The notes below the pieces were generated by a model. It was not told the origin of the DNA. It saw nothing but the letters and a program-made list of their open reading frames with translations, and searched no databases. DNA of 43,138 nucleotides from Blautia sp. GTDB lineage: Bacteria > Bacillota > Clostridia > Lachnospirales > Lachnospiraceae. The DNA is taken from NCBI GenBank assembly GCA_017459635.1, contig JAFUCO010000018.1:1-43138 (forward strand), given 5' to 3'. Shown here piece by piece: positions 8,989-17,425 of this stretch. Numbering within the stretch: the stretch's first letter is position 1; every line of letters starts with the position of its first letter. The position numbers and the translations under genes were made by a program.

Positions 8989-9717
8989 TCAGTCATGACG
9001 TGTATCGTCGTCAAAGCATTCGCAGAATCGGGCCGCAAAGGAAGGCTCTTCATTATGTGCATTTAAATGCGGAATGGCGCCGTATGACAGCATCCGGAAT
9101 GATGCGGCGCCCTGCCGTCTTTCTTCTGTTACAAGTGTTGTTATTGATGTCGGAGCCGCACACATATTATGCCAGAGTATCATTGGTGAAACTCCCCATA
9201 AATGACTCAGCAGGACACAGCCAAGGCCGAAATGACAGAAAAAAGCGATTGTATCTTTATTAGATTTTTCCACAATGTAATAACCCCGTTCACGTCTGTA
9301 ACCGTGCTTTTTCAGCAGTTCATCGAACTGTTCTGTTACATATTTATATTCCTGCTCCGGGTGCTTTGGAGTCATATATTCGTTCTCGAACCAGTGATCC
9401 TTCTGATAGAATCTCTGATCTTCCGTCCAGTCCTGAGGCAGCCAGTCCCACAGAATGCGGTCACGGTCCGGCGAATCGGGACGCCGGATGCGCAGGTCAA
9501 ATTCCTTAAGCCAGGGAAGTTCCTCCGCAGTACGGTTCATTTTATCCAGTGTGTAAGAAGCTGTATCCTTCGCTCTTCCATAAGGTGAAACATAGAAATG
9601 ATCTATCTTCTGTCGGCAGAGCTCTTCCGAAAGGTACTCTGCCTCTTTTCTTCCTTGTTCAGTCAGCGAATCATGTTCATAGTCTGGATCGCCATGCCTT
9701 ATTATCAATAATCTCAT
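8989..9717 (-). CDS. Histidine phosphatase family protein (phosphoglycerate mutase-like)
   Basis: A 242-aa cytosolic protein. The start at 9717 gives MRLLIIRHGDPDYE with the RHG signature at residues 7-9, and GGAGG lies 7 nt upstream. A longer in-frame start is rejected because it adds about 50 residues with no match to the fold. In this superfamily the first His of RHG is phosphorylated during catalysis. The expected second catalytic His is in the FFCHFG segment near residue 165. TEQGRKEAEYLSEEL is the usual motif after RHG. The substrate cannot be told; family members act on sugar phosphates, cobalamin intermediates or phosphoproteins. It stands alone. A 19-bp direct repeat lies in its upstream region. 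Confidence 0.85.
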   Translation of the reverse strand: MRLLIIRHGDPDYEHDSLTEQGRKEAEYLSEELCRQKIDHFYVSPYGRAKDTASYTLDKMNRTAEELPWLKEFDLRIRRPDSPDRDRILWDWLPQDWTEDQRFYQKDHWFENEYMTPKHPEQEYKYVTEQFDELLKKHGYRRERGYYIVEKSNKDTIAFFCHFGLGCVLLSHLWGVSPMILWHNMCAAPTSITTLVTEERRQGAASFRMLSYGAIPHLNAHNEEPSFAARFCECFDDDTRHD

Positions 9718-9738
9718 TATAATCCTCCGTGTGCAAGC

Positions 9739-9776
9739 CCTGTAATAAGATACAAATCCTGTAACAAGATACAAAT
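9739..9776. repeat. Tandem 19-bp direct repeat upstream of the phosphatase gene
   Basis: Two adjacent copies of CCTGTAAYAAGATACAAAT (9739-9757 and 9758-9776) differ at one base. They start 22 bp upstream of the minus-strand phosphatase start at 9717. This could be a direct-repeat operator or a leader duplication; no regulator is identified. Confidence 0.6.
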
Positions 9777-9933
9777 TGTGTGAGGCAGCTTTTAAAATCT
9801 GGTGCTTCTGTGTAAGAATAATCATGGGTACCATTCCATTAATACTATGGAAGGACGCAATACGCATTTTAAAATTCTGCTCAATAACGTTTCTGACAGA
9901 TACATTATTCTCCTCATTGAGACATTACGCTTG

Positions 9934-10221
9934 CTACAGGAATTTCCGGATAGCTTCCTGAAATGCTTCCAGAGCTTCTGTATCCCCGTCTTCTATAGCG
10001 TGTGCTATGCAGTGGCTTAAATGCTCGTTGATGATCTCTTTTCCAAGATTGTGGAGCGCGGATTCTACGGCAGAAAGCTGAATAAGCACATCTGAGCAGT
10101 CATCATCATTCTCAATCATCATTTTTACATGCTGCAAATGTCCGGCTGCCTTGGAAATGCGGTTCAGCTGCTTTTTTTTAGAATCAGGTGAGTGATAATG
10201 CTTTTCTACATGCTGCTCCAT
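9934..10221 (-). CDS. CsoR/RcnR-family metal-sensing transcriptional repressor
   Basis: A 95-aa all-helical DNA-binding protein, the usual length for this family (DUF156). An AAAGGA site lies upstream of the start. The Cu(I)-binding triad of CsoR is visible: C42, H67 and C71, with the H-x3-C spacing seen in characterised CsoR proteins. This favours copper over the Ni/Co sensor RcnR or the formaldehyde sensor FrmR; a persulfide sensor (CstR) would lack the His. In the family, metal binding releases DNA and derepresses copper export. No copper exporter or chaperone gene is in the window, and the calcium-type ATPase at 29.5 kb lacks copper motifs, so the target must lie elsewhere. The N-terminus also holds several extra His residues (4, 8, 10). 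Confidence 0.85.
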   Translation of the reverse strand: MEQHVEKHYHSPDSKKKQLNRISKAAGHLQHVKMMIENDDDCSDVLIQLSAVESALHNLGKEIINEHLSHCIAHAIEDGDTEALEAFQEAIRKFL

Positions 10222-10386
10222 AAATATACTATCCTTTTCTCTCTGTTCCAGTACAACTATGTTATAGGCACGGCTATGGTCATTGCTGATTCAGCTTTAA
10301 GGCCTGTGCTTACAGGTCATAATATCATTTTTCCGGGGATGATACAAGAATTATAGTTATTCAAGGCTCAGCCGGGGTGACTGAGC

Positions 10387-10577
10387 GTTACTGTTCATGG
10401 CCCAACTGCAAGCGGTTGGGTCTGAACCCTCCATTCGGAATCTCGCCATTGCAGGCTCCATCGCCGCTTCGCGGCTGGATTCCTCTTGAAGGACTCAGAC
10501 CCTGTAAGGAAATATACTCTGCTCCGTTCATACAGGCATGGCAGGGCAGAGTATATTTCCTTACGGCTGTGAGTAAC
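10387..10577. mobile_element. MITE family 2, degenerate copy
   Basis: About 191 bp similar along its length to 29066-29259. Shared blocks include CTCCATTCGGAATCTCGCC, GGACTCAGACCCTGTAAGG and GTAAGGAAATATACTCTGC. The left end reads GTTACTGTTCATGG and the right end GGCTGTGAGTAAC, which are imperfect inverted repeats. No target duplication is visible. A nested stem (GCAGAGTATATTTCC against GGAAATATACTCTGC) lies near the right end. Reading frames across it are conceptual only. Confidence 0.75.
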
Positions 10578-10608
10578 AACAAATTAAAAATTATGCCCAT
10601 GAGTAAGC

Positions 10609-10637
10609 TTGACAAATGTTCATAAGAACAGTAAAAT
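10609..10637 (+). promoter_or_regulatory. Sigma-70-type promoter for the symporter gene
   Basis: TTGACA (10609-10614), a 17-base spacer and TAAAAT (10632-10637) form a near-consensus vegetative promoter. It faces the symporter gene starting at 10796 and would give a leader of about 150 bases. It lies just after the MITE family 2 copy. Confidence 0.7.
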
Positions 10638-10675
10638 TTTGTAACTGTTCAGAGCATTTTCTTAACAGTTACAAA
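10638..10675. promoter_or_regulatory. 12-bp perfect inverted repeat at the expected transcription start
   Basis: TTTGTAACTGTT (10638-10649) pairs perfectly with AACAGTTACAAA (10664-10675) across a 14-base loop. It starts right after the -10 box of the promoter at 10609-10637, so it is either an operator or a 5'-end hairpin of the transcript. The arm GTAACTGTTCAG also equals the end of MITE family 1, so it could instead be an internally deleted relic of that element. Confidence 0.6.
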
Positions 10676-10795
10676 TACAACTGCAAATGCGGTTAATATC
10701 AGTTAAAGAAGAAACCAAATGCCTTTACAATAGACACAAACAAAAATGGTTATTATTACAGCCATGAATAAAAAAGTATATTGGAGTGAATATTT

Positions 10796-12196
10796 ATGGA
10801 AAATGAACGCGCCCAGTGGGGAAGCAAAATCGGATTTATACTCGCGGCAGCAGGGTCGGCTGTCGGACTCGGCAATATCTGGAAATTCCCCGGTAGGGCA
10901 TATGAAGGCGGAGGAGGCTGTTTCCTGCTCATCTATCTGTTTATCGTGATCTTCCTTGGAGTACCGATGATGATCACTGAGCTTTCGATCGGCCGGGCGA
11001 GCCAGACTAATATTGTAGGAGTGTTTGACAAGCTTGGACACAGGCGCTTTTCATGGGCCGGCTGGGTCGGTGTCATCGGCGCGTTTATCATTACCTGCTA
11101 TTATGGCCATGTCGGAGGCTGGGTGCTGCGCTATGTAGTCGGTTACGCTTCTGAAGCACCGAAGATATATGATGATTCCCTTGGTTACTTCTACAATATG
11201 CTTGGCTATAATGCGGATGGAAAAACGTTCTTCCCATGGGTAGCAGTACTGTTTGCAGCCGTATTTATGCTTATAAATGCAGTGGTAATCATTCGCGGCG
11301 TTGAGGGCGGAATTGAGAAATTTAATAAGTTCGGCATGCCTGCACTGTTCTTCATGCTTCTGGTCCTTCTGGTACGTTCCGTAACTCTGGACGGTTCTGC
11401 AGCCGGAATTCACTATATGATATATCCCGACTGGAGCAAGGTTACATTCGATACATTTCTCGCAGCGCTCGGACAGGCCTTTTATTCCCTGTCCATAGGC
11501 ATGGCTATCCTGATAACTTACGGGTCGTATCTTCCAAAAACGGAGAATATTCCCAAAAACACAGCACTGATCTGCGCCATGGATACGCTGGTTGCCATGC
11601 TTGCCGGGTTCATAATCGTTCCTGCCGTATTTGCCACACTTGGAGAACAGGAGGTTGGAAAGGGCGGCGGATTTGCTTTTGTTTCCCTTGCAAAAGTGTT
11701 TGAGCAGATGCCAGGCGGAACTGTGTTTGCAGTGGTGTTTTATCTGCTGCTCCTGTTCGCTGCACTGACCTCAAGCATGTCACTTATCGAAAGCATCGTG
11801 GCCTTCCTGACAGAGCATTTTTCATGGTCACGAAAAGGCGCGACAATTGGCGTATGTGCAGTGATGTTTTTGATCGGATGTCTGTACACCTGCTCCCAGG
11901 CGGCTTTCCCTATAAAAGGTGTCTGGCTTGACGCTGCCAACGGTGTTACATTCCCGGCCTTCTGCGATTTCATGGAATTCCTGACCGACAGGATCATGAT
12001 CCCGGTTTGTGCCCTTGGATGCTGCATTTTTGCCGGATGGGTATGGAAGCCGGAAAAGATCATTGCCGAGATAGAGCAGGACGGTGTCCGGTTCAGACTT
12101 GCGAAGGTATATTCAGTACTTATTAAATACATTGCTCCACTGGCCATCCTGGCCATATTGATCATAAGCTTCGTGACCGGAATGACTCTGAGCTGA
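10796..12196 (+). CDS. Sodium-dependent amino-acid transporter, NSS (SNF) family
   Basis: A 466-aa inner membrane protein with about 11-12 hydrophobic segments, as expected for bacterial LeuT/MhsT-type symporters. TTGGAG lies upstream of the start. The first helix reads GSAVGLGNIWKFPG at residues 20-33 and aligns without gaps to LeuT numbering: A22 and N27 of the sodium site are kept, N21 is Ser, and the outer gate Arg30 is Lys. The family couples sodium influx to uptake of neutral or aromatic amino acids; the substrate cannot be read here. It stands as a single-gene unit, with a strong promoter and inverted repeat upstream and a terminator-like hairpin 175 bases downstream. Confidence 0.9.
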   Translation: MENERAQWGSKIGFILAAAGSAVGLGNIWKFPGRAYEGGGGCFLLIYLFIVIFLGVPMMITELSIGRASQTNIVGVFDKLGHRRFSWAGWVGVIGAFIITCYYGHVGGWVLRYVVGYASEAPKIYDDSLGYFYNMLGYNADGKTFFPWVAVLFAAVFMLINAVVIIRGVEGGIEKFNKFGMPALFFMLLVLLVRSVTLDGSAAGIHYMIYPDWSKVTFDTFLAALGQAFYSLSIGMAILITYGSYLPKTENIPKNTALICAMDTLVAMLAGFIIVPAVFATLGEQEVGKGGGFAFVSLAKVFEQMPGGTVFAVVFYLLLLFAALTSSMSLIESIVAFLTEHFSWSRKGATIGVCAVMFLIGCLYTCSQAAFPIKGVWLDAANGVTFPAFCDFMEFLTDRIMIPVCALGCCIFAGWVWKPEKIIAEIEQDGVRFRLAKVYSVLIKYIAPLAILAILIISFVTGMTLS

Positions 12197-12307
12197 GATG
12201 AGAGCACGGATTCAGGAAATCAGGCGCTGGCAGGACTTATAGAAGTATCTGATCCTGAATAAGCCGCCAGGCTGTCAGGCACACTATCGGAGAACTGCTG
12301 CGCATTC

Positions 12308-12365
12308 TTTTTGCAGTATAGAGTAAAAATACTATATTTTTGCAGTATAGAGTAAAAATACAATA
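12308..12365. repeat. Tandem 29-bp repeat in the 12197-12611 spacer
   Basis: Two copies of a 29-base unit (12308-12336 and 12337-12365), each starting TTTTTGCAGTATAGAG and differing only in the last bases. They lie in a 415-base gene-free stretch. That stretch also holds an 8-bp inverted repeat near its start (ATTCAGGA/TCCTGAAT), the hairpin at 12371-12430 and a 12-bp GC palindrome, CCCCCCGGGGGG, at 12478-12489. Confidence 0.6.
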
Positions 12366-12370
12366 TCGTG

Positions 12371-12430
12371 AAGAAACAGGGACGGTTTCTGATGTTGAAT
12401 TTTCAGCACAGGAATCGCCCCTGTTTTCTT
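12371..12430 (+). terminator. Terminator-like hairpin, variant of the GACAGGGGACGG repeat
   Basis: An AAGAAACAGGGACGG arm pairs with a CCCCTGTTTTCTT arm around an AT-rich loop, and T-rich sequence follows. The arm is close to the stem-loop repeats at 19107, 29421 and 42921. It would end the symporter transcript. Confidence 0.55.
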
Positions 12431-12513
12431 TGATTTATTATTAAATCTGTCTTTTGGGGTCTTGCTGCTCATTTCATCCCCCCGGGGGGCTTACACACAT
12501 ACTGAAGAAAAGT

Positions 12514-12519
12514 TATAAT
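12514..12519 (+). promoter_or_regulatory. Possible -10 box for the ABC importer operon
   Basis: A perfect TATAAT lies 92 bases upstream of the first permease gene, but no good -35 box precedes it (only TTACAC at 17 bases). A GGACA-CA-TGTCC inverted repeat lies about 30 bases downstream and could be an operator. The call is weak. Confidence 0.3.
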
Positions 12520-12611
12520 ATCGCTTGATTCCTGTGATTATTTCGAAGGATATTGGACACATGTCCTGCAGGTGGTGTGTAATTAACACTCGTGAAGAGG
12601 AATAAAGAGTT

Positions 12612-13553
12612 ATGTATAAGTATATGGTCCGGAGATTATTCCAGCTGATCCCGGTACTGCTTGGGATCACTTTTCTTTCTTTTGCCATGATGCGGGCGGC
12701 AGGAAGTGATGCTGTTACCGAGATGTATGGAGAAAAGGGAGCGGTCTCTCAGGAGATAATAGATGCAAAACGTGCTGAGCTTGGTCTTGACAGGCCGTTT
12801 GCAGAACAGTATTTTTCGTGGCTTTTTGGAATGCTGAGGGGAGATATGGGCACAAGCTATGTGTCAGGACGTGATGTTTTTGACACGTTTGCGTCGAAAC
12901 TCCCGGCAACATTGTTTCTGACAGTGCTTTCTATACTGACCACAGTCATAGTTTCGATCCCGCTGGGGATAGTGGCGGCGGTTAATCATGACCGGGTTAT
13001 AGACTATATCCTGCGATTCATAAGCTTCATCGGTAATTCTATGCCGGGCTTCTTCGCAGCGCTTCTGCTGCTGCAGCTTCTTTCGATACGACTGAAACTG
13101 CTTCCTGTAATTTCGGATGGAACCAGCCTGAAAAGCGCGGTCATGCCTGCACTTACTCTTGCAATTTCAATGTCGGCAAAATATATGCGCCAGGTCAGGG
13201 CAGCCGTTCTTGAAGAACTTAATAAAGATTATGTTACAGGTGCGCGCGCACGAGGAGTGAAGAACAGCATTATCCTGCGGAAAAGCGTCCTGAGGACTGC
13301 AATGCTTACAATAATTACCCTGCTGGCGCTGTCTGTCGGCAGCCTGCTTGGAGGGACGGCCATTATCGAGAGTATCTTCATGTGGGACGGGGTCGGAAAG
13401 CTTGCCGTCGATGCCATAACAATGAGGGATTATCCGCTCATCCAGGCTTATGTGGTCTGGATGGCGATCATCTACGTCATGGTAAATCTTATCACTGATC
13501 TTTTGTATCATGCGTTTGATCCGCGCATAAGGCAGGGGAATCTGCAGGCATGA
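12612..13553 (+). CDS. ABC transporter permease, DppB/OppB/NikB family
   Basis: A 313-aa integral membrane protein, first of a five-gene plus-strand unit. GAAGAGGAATAAAG precedes the start. The N-terminal helix (RRLFQLIPVLLGITFLSF, about residues 7-24) is the hallmark of this family, followed by about five more helices. The EAA coupling loop for the ATPase is seen as GARARGVKNSIILRKS (about residues 210-226). With the next permease it forms the channel of an importer for peptides, nickel or metallophores. The following ATPases are short like NikD/NikE, which leans toward nickel or opine-type metallophore uptake, but this is an inference. Confidence 0.9.
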   Translation: MYKYMVRRLFQLIPVLLGITFLSFAMMRAAGSDAVTEMYGEKGAVSQEIIDAKRAELGLDRPFAEQYFSWLFGMLRGDMGTSYVSGRDVFDTFASKLPATLFLTVLSILTTVIVSIPLGIVAAVNHDRVIDYILRFISFIGNSMPGFFAALLLLQLLSIRLKLLPVISDGTSLKSAVMPALTLAISMSAKYMRQVRAAVLEELNKDYVTGARARGVKNSIILRKSVLRTAMLTIITLLALSVGSLLGGTAIIESIFMWDGVGKLAVDAITMRDYPLIQAYVVWMAIIYVMVNLITDLLYHAFDPRIRQGNLQA

Positions 13554-13658
13554 TCGGAACGCTTTAACATGGAAGACGGCATATGGAAGATGCCGGCAGA
13601 AGCCGGTGCGCATCCTTTGGCAGGTTCGGCAGACGGACCTGTATTTTGAACATTTACA

Positions 13659-14507
13659 ATGAAAGAATATACGATACGTACTCAGAAAATAAAGAAGAAT
13701 ACTGTTAAGCTCCGGCTCATTATTTTTGGAAGTCTGGCGGTCATTCTGCTGCTGTGTTCCGTTTTTTCAGAGCATCTGACACCTTATGATCCATATCTTC
13801 AGGATCTTTCCTGTGCAAAAGCGCCGCCTTCTGCTGCCCATTGGTTTGGAACCGACCGGTACGGGCGGGATATGCTTTCCAGAGTCATTGCGGGAAGCCG
13901 TGCAAGTATATACTCAACACTGCTTCTGGTTCTTATCATTACGGTCATCGGCACATGCGTGGGGGTGTTCTGCGGATGGTATGGGCGTTGGATCGATACT
14001 GTGCTAATGCGAATCTCTGACATGTTTCTTGCCTTTCCGGGGCTGGTTTTTGCCCTGGCTGTTGCCGGTGTTCTGGGAGGAGGCCTTCAGAATGCGATAA
14101 TTGCGCTTACAGCGATCTCGTGGCCAAAGTACGCAAGGATAGCGAGAAGCCAGACACTGGCGCAGAAGGAAATGACATATTTTAAAGCTGCAAGGCTGTC
14201 AGGCAGCAGTACACTTAAGATCATTATCAGGCATCTGCTTCCCAACATCATTGGCCCTATACTTGTCACATCCATGCTGGATATCGGAACTATGATGATG
14301 GAACTTGCAGGGCTCTCATTCCTGGGACTTGGCGCAAAACCTCCGACGGCTGAGTGGGGGAGCATGATGAGCGACGCGCGAAGCTTGCTCACCACAGTTC
14401 CATGGGTCACCCTGTCTCCCGGAATTGCAATCTTCATATCCGTCATGATATTCAATCTGCTGGGCGATACTATCCGTGACTATGCCGATCCTAAGAGCAG
14501 ACGGTGA
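13659..14507 (+). CDS. ABC transporter permease, DppC/OppC/NikC family
   Basis: A 282-aa membrane protein, partner of the upstream permease. The N-terminal helix (about 20-40) is followed by HWFGTDRYGRDML (about residues 61-73), the diagnostic OppC-type motif, and five further helices. The EAA loop is near AARLSGSSTLKIIIRH (about 178-193). The ribosome site is weak, with no clear AGGAGG before 13659, so translation may depend on coupling. The 105-base gap upstream holds no terminator. The 3' end runs into a 33-bp tandem repeat array. Confidence 0.9.
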   Translation: MKEYTIRTQKIKKNTVKLRLIIFGSLAVILLLCSVFSEHLTPYDPYLQDLSCAKAPPSAAHWFGTDRYGRDMLSRVIAGSRASIYSTLLLVLIITVIGTCVGVFCGWYGRWIDTVLMRISDMFLAFPGLVFALAVAGVLGGGLQNAIIALTAISWPKYARIARSQTLAQKEMTYFKAARLSGSSTLKIIIRHLLPNIIGPILVTSMLDIGTMMMELAGLSFLGLGAKPPTAEWGSMMSDARSLLTTVPWVTLSPGIAIFISVMIFNLLGDTIRDYADPKSRR

Positions 14508-14508
14508 G

Positions 14509-14735
14509 CATGCGCGGATGCTCCTGATGGCAGCGGGAGGACATGTGCAGATGCACCTGATGGCAGCAGGAGGACATGTGCAGATACAACTGATGGCAGC
14601 AGGAGGACATGCGCAGATGCAACTGATGGCAATAGGAAGACATGCGTGGATGCACCTGATGGCAGCAGGAGGACATGCGCGGATACACCTGATGGCAGCA
14701 GGAGGACATGCGCGGATGCACTTGCCGGCAGACGG
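14509..14735. repeat. 33-bp tandem repeat array between permease and ATPase genes
   Basis: Six complete 33-base units start at 14509, 14542, 14575, 14608, 14641 and 14674, and a partial seventh starts at 14707. The consensus core is CTGATGGCAGCAGGAGGACA. Each unit contains AGGAGG followed by ATG. Being 11 codons long, the array keeps one frame open from 14476 to 14766. It lies within a co-directional operon and has no spacers, so it is not a CRISPR array. The real ATPase start at 14771 has its own AAGGAG site just after the array. Confidence 0.9.
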
Positions 14736-14770
14736 TGAACAGGTGCGGATACTCCGAAGGAGATGAGATA

Positions 14771-15607
14771 ATGGATGATGTACTGCGGTATGATCATGTC
14801 GATATTTCCTACAATGGCAGGAAGGTGGTAAAGGAGATCTCCTTTACGGTTTCGGAAGGCGAGATACTTGGCATTGTGGGTGAGAGCGGTTCGGGAAAAT
14901 CGACGGTCATCAAAGCCGCGATGGGACTGCTTGGGCAGAACGGACTCTGCACCCGGGGGGATATCTGGTACAGAGATAAAAATCTTACGGAGCTTTCGGC
15001 AGAAGTACTTCGAAAGCTTTGCGGCCCGGAACTGGGGATGATATTTCAGAATTCAGGGGCGTCCTTCTGCCCCGTGCGAACTGTGGAGGATCAGCTTTAT
15101 GAGAGCGTGAAAGCGCACAGGCCTGTCTCAAGAGAAGAATTCCGGAGAGAAGCGGCAGAACTGATGCGCAGGACAGGGCTTGAGGAAGGCGGGCGTGTGC
15201 TGAAAAGCTATCCGTTTGAACTGTCCGGAGGAATGCAGCAGAGGGTAGGAATTGCTGCCGCCATGCTGCTTAAGCCTGCAGTGCTTTTTGCAGATGAGCC
15301 TACATCGGCGCTGGATACAATAACACAGAAACAGGTAGTAGAAGAGATGCTGCTGATAAGAAAAACCTTTGGGACAGCTATTGTCCTTGTGACACATAAC
15401 ATCGGGGTCATAAGGGCGATGGCGGACAAGGTACTGGTAATGAAGGACGGTATCATGTGCGAGTACGGAGATGCCCGGCAGGTGCTTTCTTCCCCGCAGC
15501 ACCAGTATACTAAGGCTCTTCTTGAGGCTGTTCCAAAGCTTAAGATCAATACTAAAAGTCCGGTACATCTGGAGAGAAGTCTGGCAGGACACATCGGTTT
15601 TCTATGA
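14771..15607 (+). CDS. ABC transporter ATPase, DppD/NikD type
   Basis: A 278-aa cytosolic ATPase. The start at 14771 is chosen because AAGGAGATGAGATA precedes it and the family-typical N-terminus begins there; a longer frame back into the tandem array is rejected. Walker A is GESGSGKS (37-44), the Q loop is in FQNSGAS, the signature is LSGGMQQR (151-158) and Walker B is FADEP with D175 and E176. It lacks the C-terminal oligo_HPY extension with its CxFxPRC motif found in true oligopeptide ATPases, and so resembles NikD in length. It powers import through the two upstream permeases together with the next ATPase. Confidence 0.9.
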   Translation: MDDVLRYDHVDISYNGRKVVKEISFTVSEGEILGIVGESGSGKSTVIKAAMGLLGQNGLCTRGDIWYRDKNLTELSAEVLRKLCGPELGMIFQNSGASFCPVRTVEDQLYESVKAHRPVSREEFRREAAELMRRTGLEEGGRVLKSYPFELSGGMQQRVGIAAAMLLKPAVLFADEPTSALDTITQKQVVEEMLLIRKTFGTAIVLVTHNIGVIRAMADKVLVMKDGIMCEYGDARQVLSSPQHQYTKALLEAVPKLKINTKSPVHLERSLAGHIGFL

Positions 15608-15653
15608 GAGATCAGAATCCTGCGCAGACCGGAGAAAACTAAATATCCGGCGG

Positions 15654-15783
15654 CAGCTGGCTGAAAAGCTGATATTTCTAAGAAGAATAATCAGCGGCAG
15701 CCAGATGAAACTCTGAAATTATCAAAAAGAACAATCGATGAAAGCCAGATGAAAACTGTAATATTCCTAAAAGAGAAAGCCTG
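15654..15783. repeat. Degenerate ~45-bp tandem repeat between the two ATPase genes
   Basis: Three diverged units (about 15654-15697, 15698-15742 and 15743-15783) share CAGCCAGATGAAA and an AAGAATAATC-like core. They fill most of the 184-base spacer between the ATPase genes and would be transcribed with them. Confidence 0.55.
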
Positions 15784-15791
15784 ACATAGAA

Positions 15792-16583
15792 ATGAACGTT
15801 ATAAAAATGGAACCTGTACTCAGAGTTGAGAATCTTACCGGGATATATAAAGGAAAAAACGGGCGCGATCCTAAGACAGCATTTACTGCGGTGGATCATG
15901 TCAGTTTTGAACTCATGCCGGGAGAGTGCCTCGGCATTATTGGAGAGAGTGGAAGCGGTAAGAGCACTCTCGTTAACATGATCATCCGTCTGCTTGATGC
16001 TGCGGAAGGGTCGGTCATTCTGGATGGAGAGGATATAACAACTGCCAGGGGGAAGGAGCTCAGGAAAATATACCGGAAAATGCAGATGGTTTTTCAGTCC
16101 CCGCAGGAGTCGTTCGATCCAAGACGCACGCTTTCTGATGGCATAGGAGAGGGCCTCCGAAACAGCGGAATGTCGGGAAGAGAAGCAAAAGAGGAGTCCA
16201 TAAGGCTTATGAAGCTTTGTGGGCTGGATCCTGAACTGGCCGGCTGTTATCCGCATGAGGTAAGCGGAGGCCAGTGCCAGAGGGCTGCTATTGCCCGGGC
16301 GCTGGCGGTAAAACCAAAGCTTCTGATATGCGATGAGGCGACTTCAGCTCTGGACGTAACCATTCAGAAGGAGATAATTGAGCTTCTTGATGAACTGAGA
16401 AGCAGAGAAAAAGAAGGTTTTTCAATACTATTTATATGTCATGATATTGCGCTGGTCCAGCAGTTCTGTGATCGTGTTCTGGTACTTTATAAGGGGAGGA
16501 TAGTCGAAGAAGGCTGCCCGGACGATATTATAAATGATCCAAAGGATGAATATACTAAACGGCTGATCGCCGGCGTGCTGTGA
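15792..16583 (+). CDS. ABC transporter ATPase, DppF/NikE type
   Basis: A 263-aa ATPase, second of the pair. Walker A is GESGSGKS (51-58), the Q loop is FQSPQESFDPR, the signature is VSGGQCQRA (157-165) and Walker B reads LLICDEATSALD. FDPR after the Q loop is typical of the F/E subunit. The C-terminus ends just after the KDEYTKRLIAG motif, without the oligo_HPY zinc-like tail, as in NikE. The ribosome site before 15792 is poor (AAAAGAGAAAG), and an ATG five codons further in is an alternative start. It belongs to the same transcript as the upstream genes. Confidence 0.9.
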   Translation: MNVIKMEPVLRVENLTGIYKGKNGRDPKTAFTAVDHVSFELMPGECLGIIGESGSGKSTLVNMIIRLLDAAEGSVILDGEDITTARGKELRKIYRKMQMVFQSPQESFDPRRTLSDGIGEGLRNSGMSGREAKEESIRLMKLCGLDPELAGCYPHEVSGGQCQRAAIARALAVKPKLLICDEATSALDVTIQKEIIELLDELRSREKEGFSILFICHDIALVQQFCDRVLVLYKGRIVEEGCPDDIINDPKDEYTKRLIAGVL

Positions 16584-16699
16584 ATAGCCGCTTAGACATG
16601 AAAGTGTCTGTATGTCAGATATAACGGCATCAAAACCACCGCTATAGATGAGAGCATACAACGAATGACTTGAATTATACAGATAAGTGAGGAAAACAC

Positions 16700-17425
16700 A
16701 TGGAACGTATAAAAAACAGGGTAAGCTGCTACTGGTCAAAAAGATCCGGGGCATTTCTGGTACAGCGGCTTCATGAATTTGACAGCGAGAAGAAAGAAAG
16801 GTGGACAGCGGAAATTGAAAAGTATTTACCAGAGGGAAGACCTTTAAGGATTCTGGATATCGGAACAGGCACCGGTTTTTTTGCATGCCTTCTTACATCA
16901 AAGGGACACCAGGTTACGGGAGTGGATCTGAGCCCGGATATGATAAAAGGCGCAGACCAGATGGCTGATTCGCTTGGAATGGAAATAGACTTTCAGGTGA
17001 TGGATGCAGAAAACCTGGAGTTCGAAAATGAGAGCTTTGATGCTCTTGTGACAAGGAATGTGACCTGGACACTTCCTCATGCGGAAAAGGCATACAGGGA
17101 ATGGTACAGGGTTCTTAAAAAAGGAGGGGTGTTCATAAATTTCGATGCAGATTACTGCAGAGCGGCCGAGACGGACATGGACGAGGAACTGCCTGAGAAT
17201 CATGCCCACAAGCTGGTTCCTGAAGCCCTGAAATCTGAGAACGATCTGATCACCATGGAGCTTTCCGCCTATCAGGAACCGAGGCCGCAGTGGGATGTAC
17301 AGCTGCTTGTGGAGGCCGGCTTTGAGAAGATCAGTGTTGATATGGGGGTATACAGGCGGATATATGACAGGATTGATGAGTTTTATAATCCGGTACCCAT
17401 ATTTGCCATAGCAGCCTGTAAATAA
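16700..17425 (+). CDS. Class I SAM-dependent methyltransferase (Methyltransf_11 type)
   Basis: A 241-aa cytosolic enzyme with GTGAGGAAAACAC before the ATG. Motif I is ILDIGTGTGFFACLL (D53 to G59), the acidic motif II is VTGVDLSPDMI (about 72-82), and motif IV lies near FDALVTRNVTWTL (about 113-125). It is the fifth gene of the ABC importer unit and is followed by a terminator overlapping its last codons. Methyltransferases of this type do accompany nickel or metallophore importers in some Firmicutes, so it could act on the imported ligand; that is an inference. The substrate is not readable. Confidence 0.85.
   Translation: MERIKNRVSCYWSKRSGAFLVQRLHEFDSEKKERWTAEIEKYLPEGRPLRILDIGTGTGFFACLLTSKGHQVTGVDLSPDMIKGADQMADSLGMEIDFQVMDAENLEFENESFDALVTRNVTWTLPHAEKAYREWYRVLKKGGVFINFDADYCRAAETDMDEELPENHAHKLVPEALKSENDLITMELSAYQEPRPQWDVQLLVEAGFEKISVDMGVYRRIYDRIDEFYNPVPIFAIAACK

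Noticed and set aside
8796-9263. Plus-strand ORF of 155 codons
   Set aside because: It runs through repeat family 3 and antisense to the histidine phosphatase gene; composition is not protein-like.
10377-10625. ORFs on both strands across the MITE family 2 copy
   Set aside because: They have no ribosome site and follow the repeat; the same frame recurs in the second copy without coding context.
14509-14735. Possible CRISPR array
   Set aside because: The 33-bp units are directly abutting with no unique spacers, and no cas genes are present.
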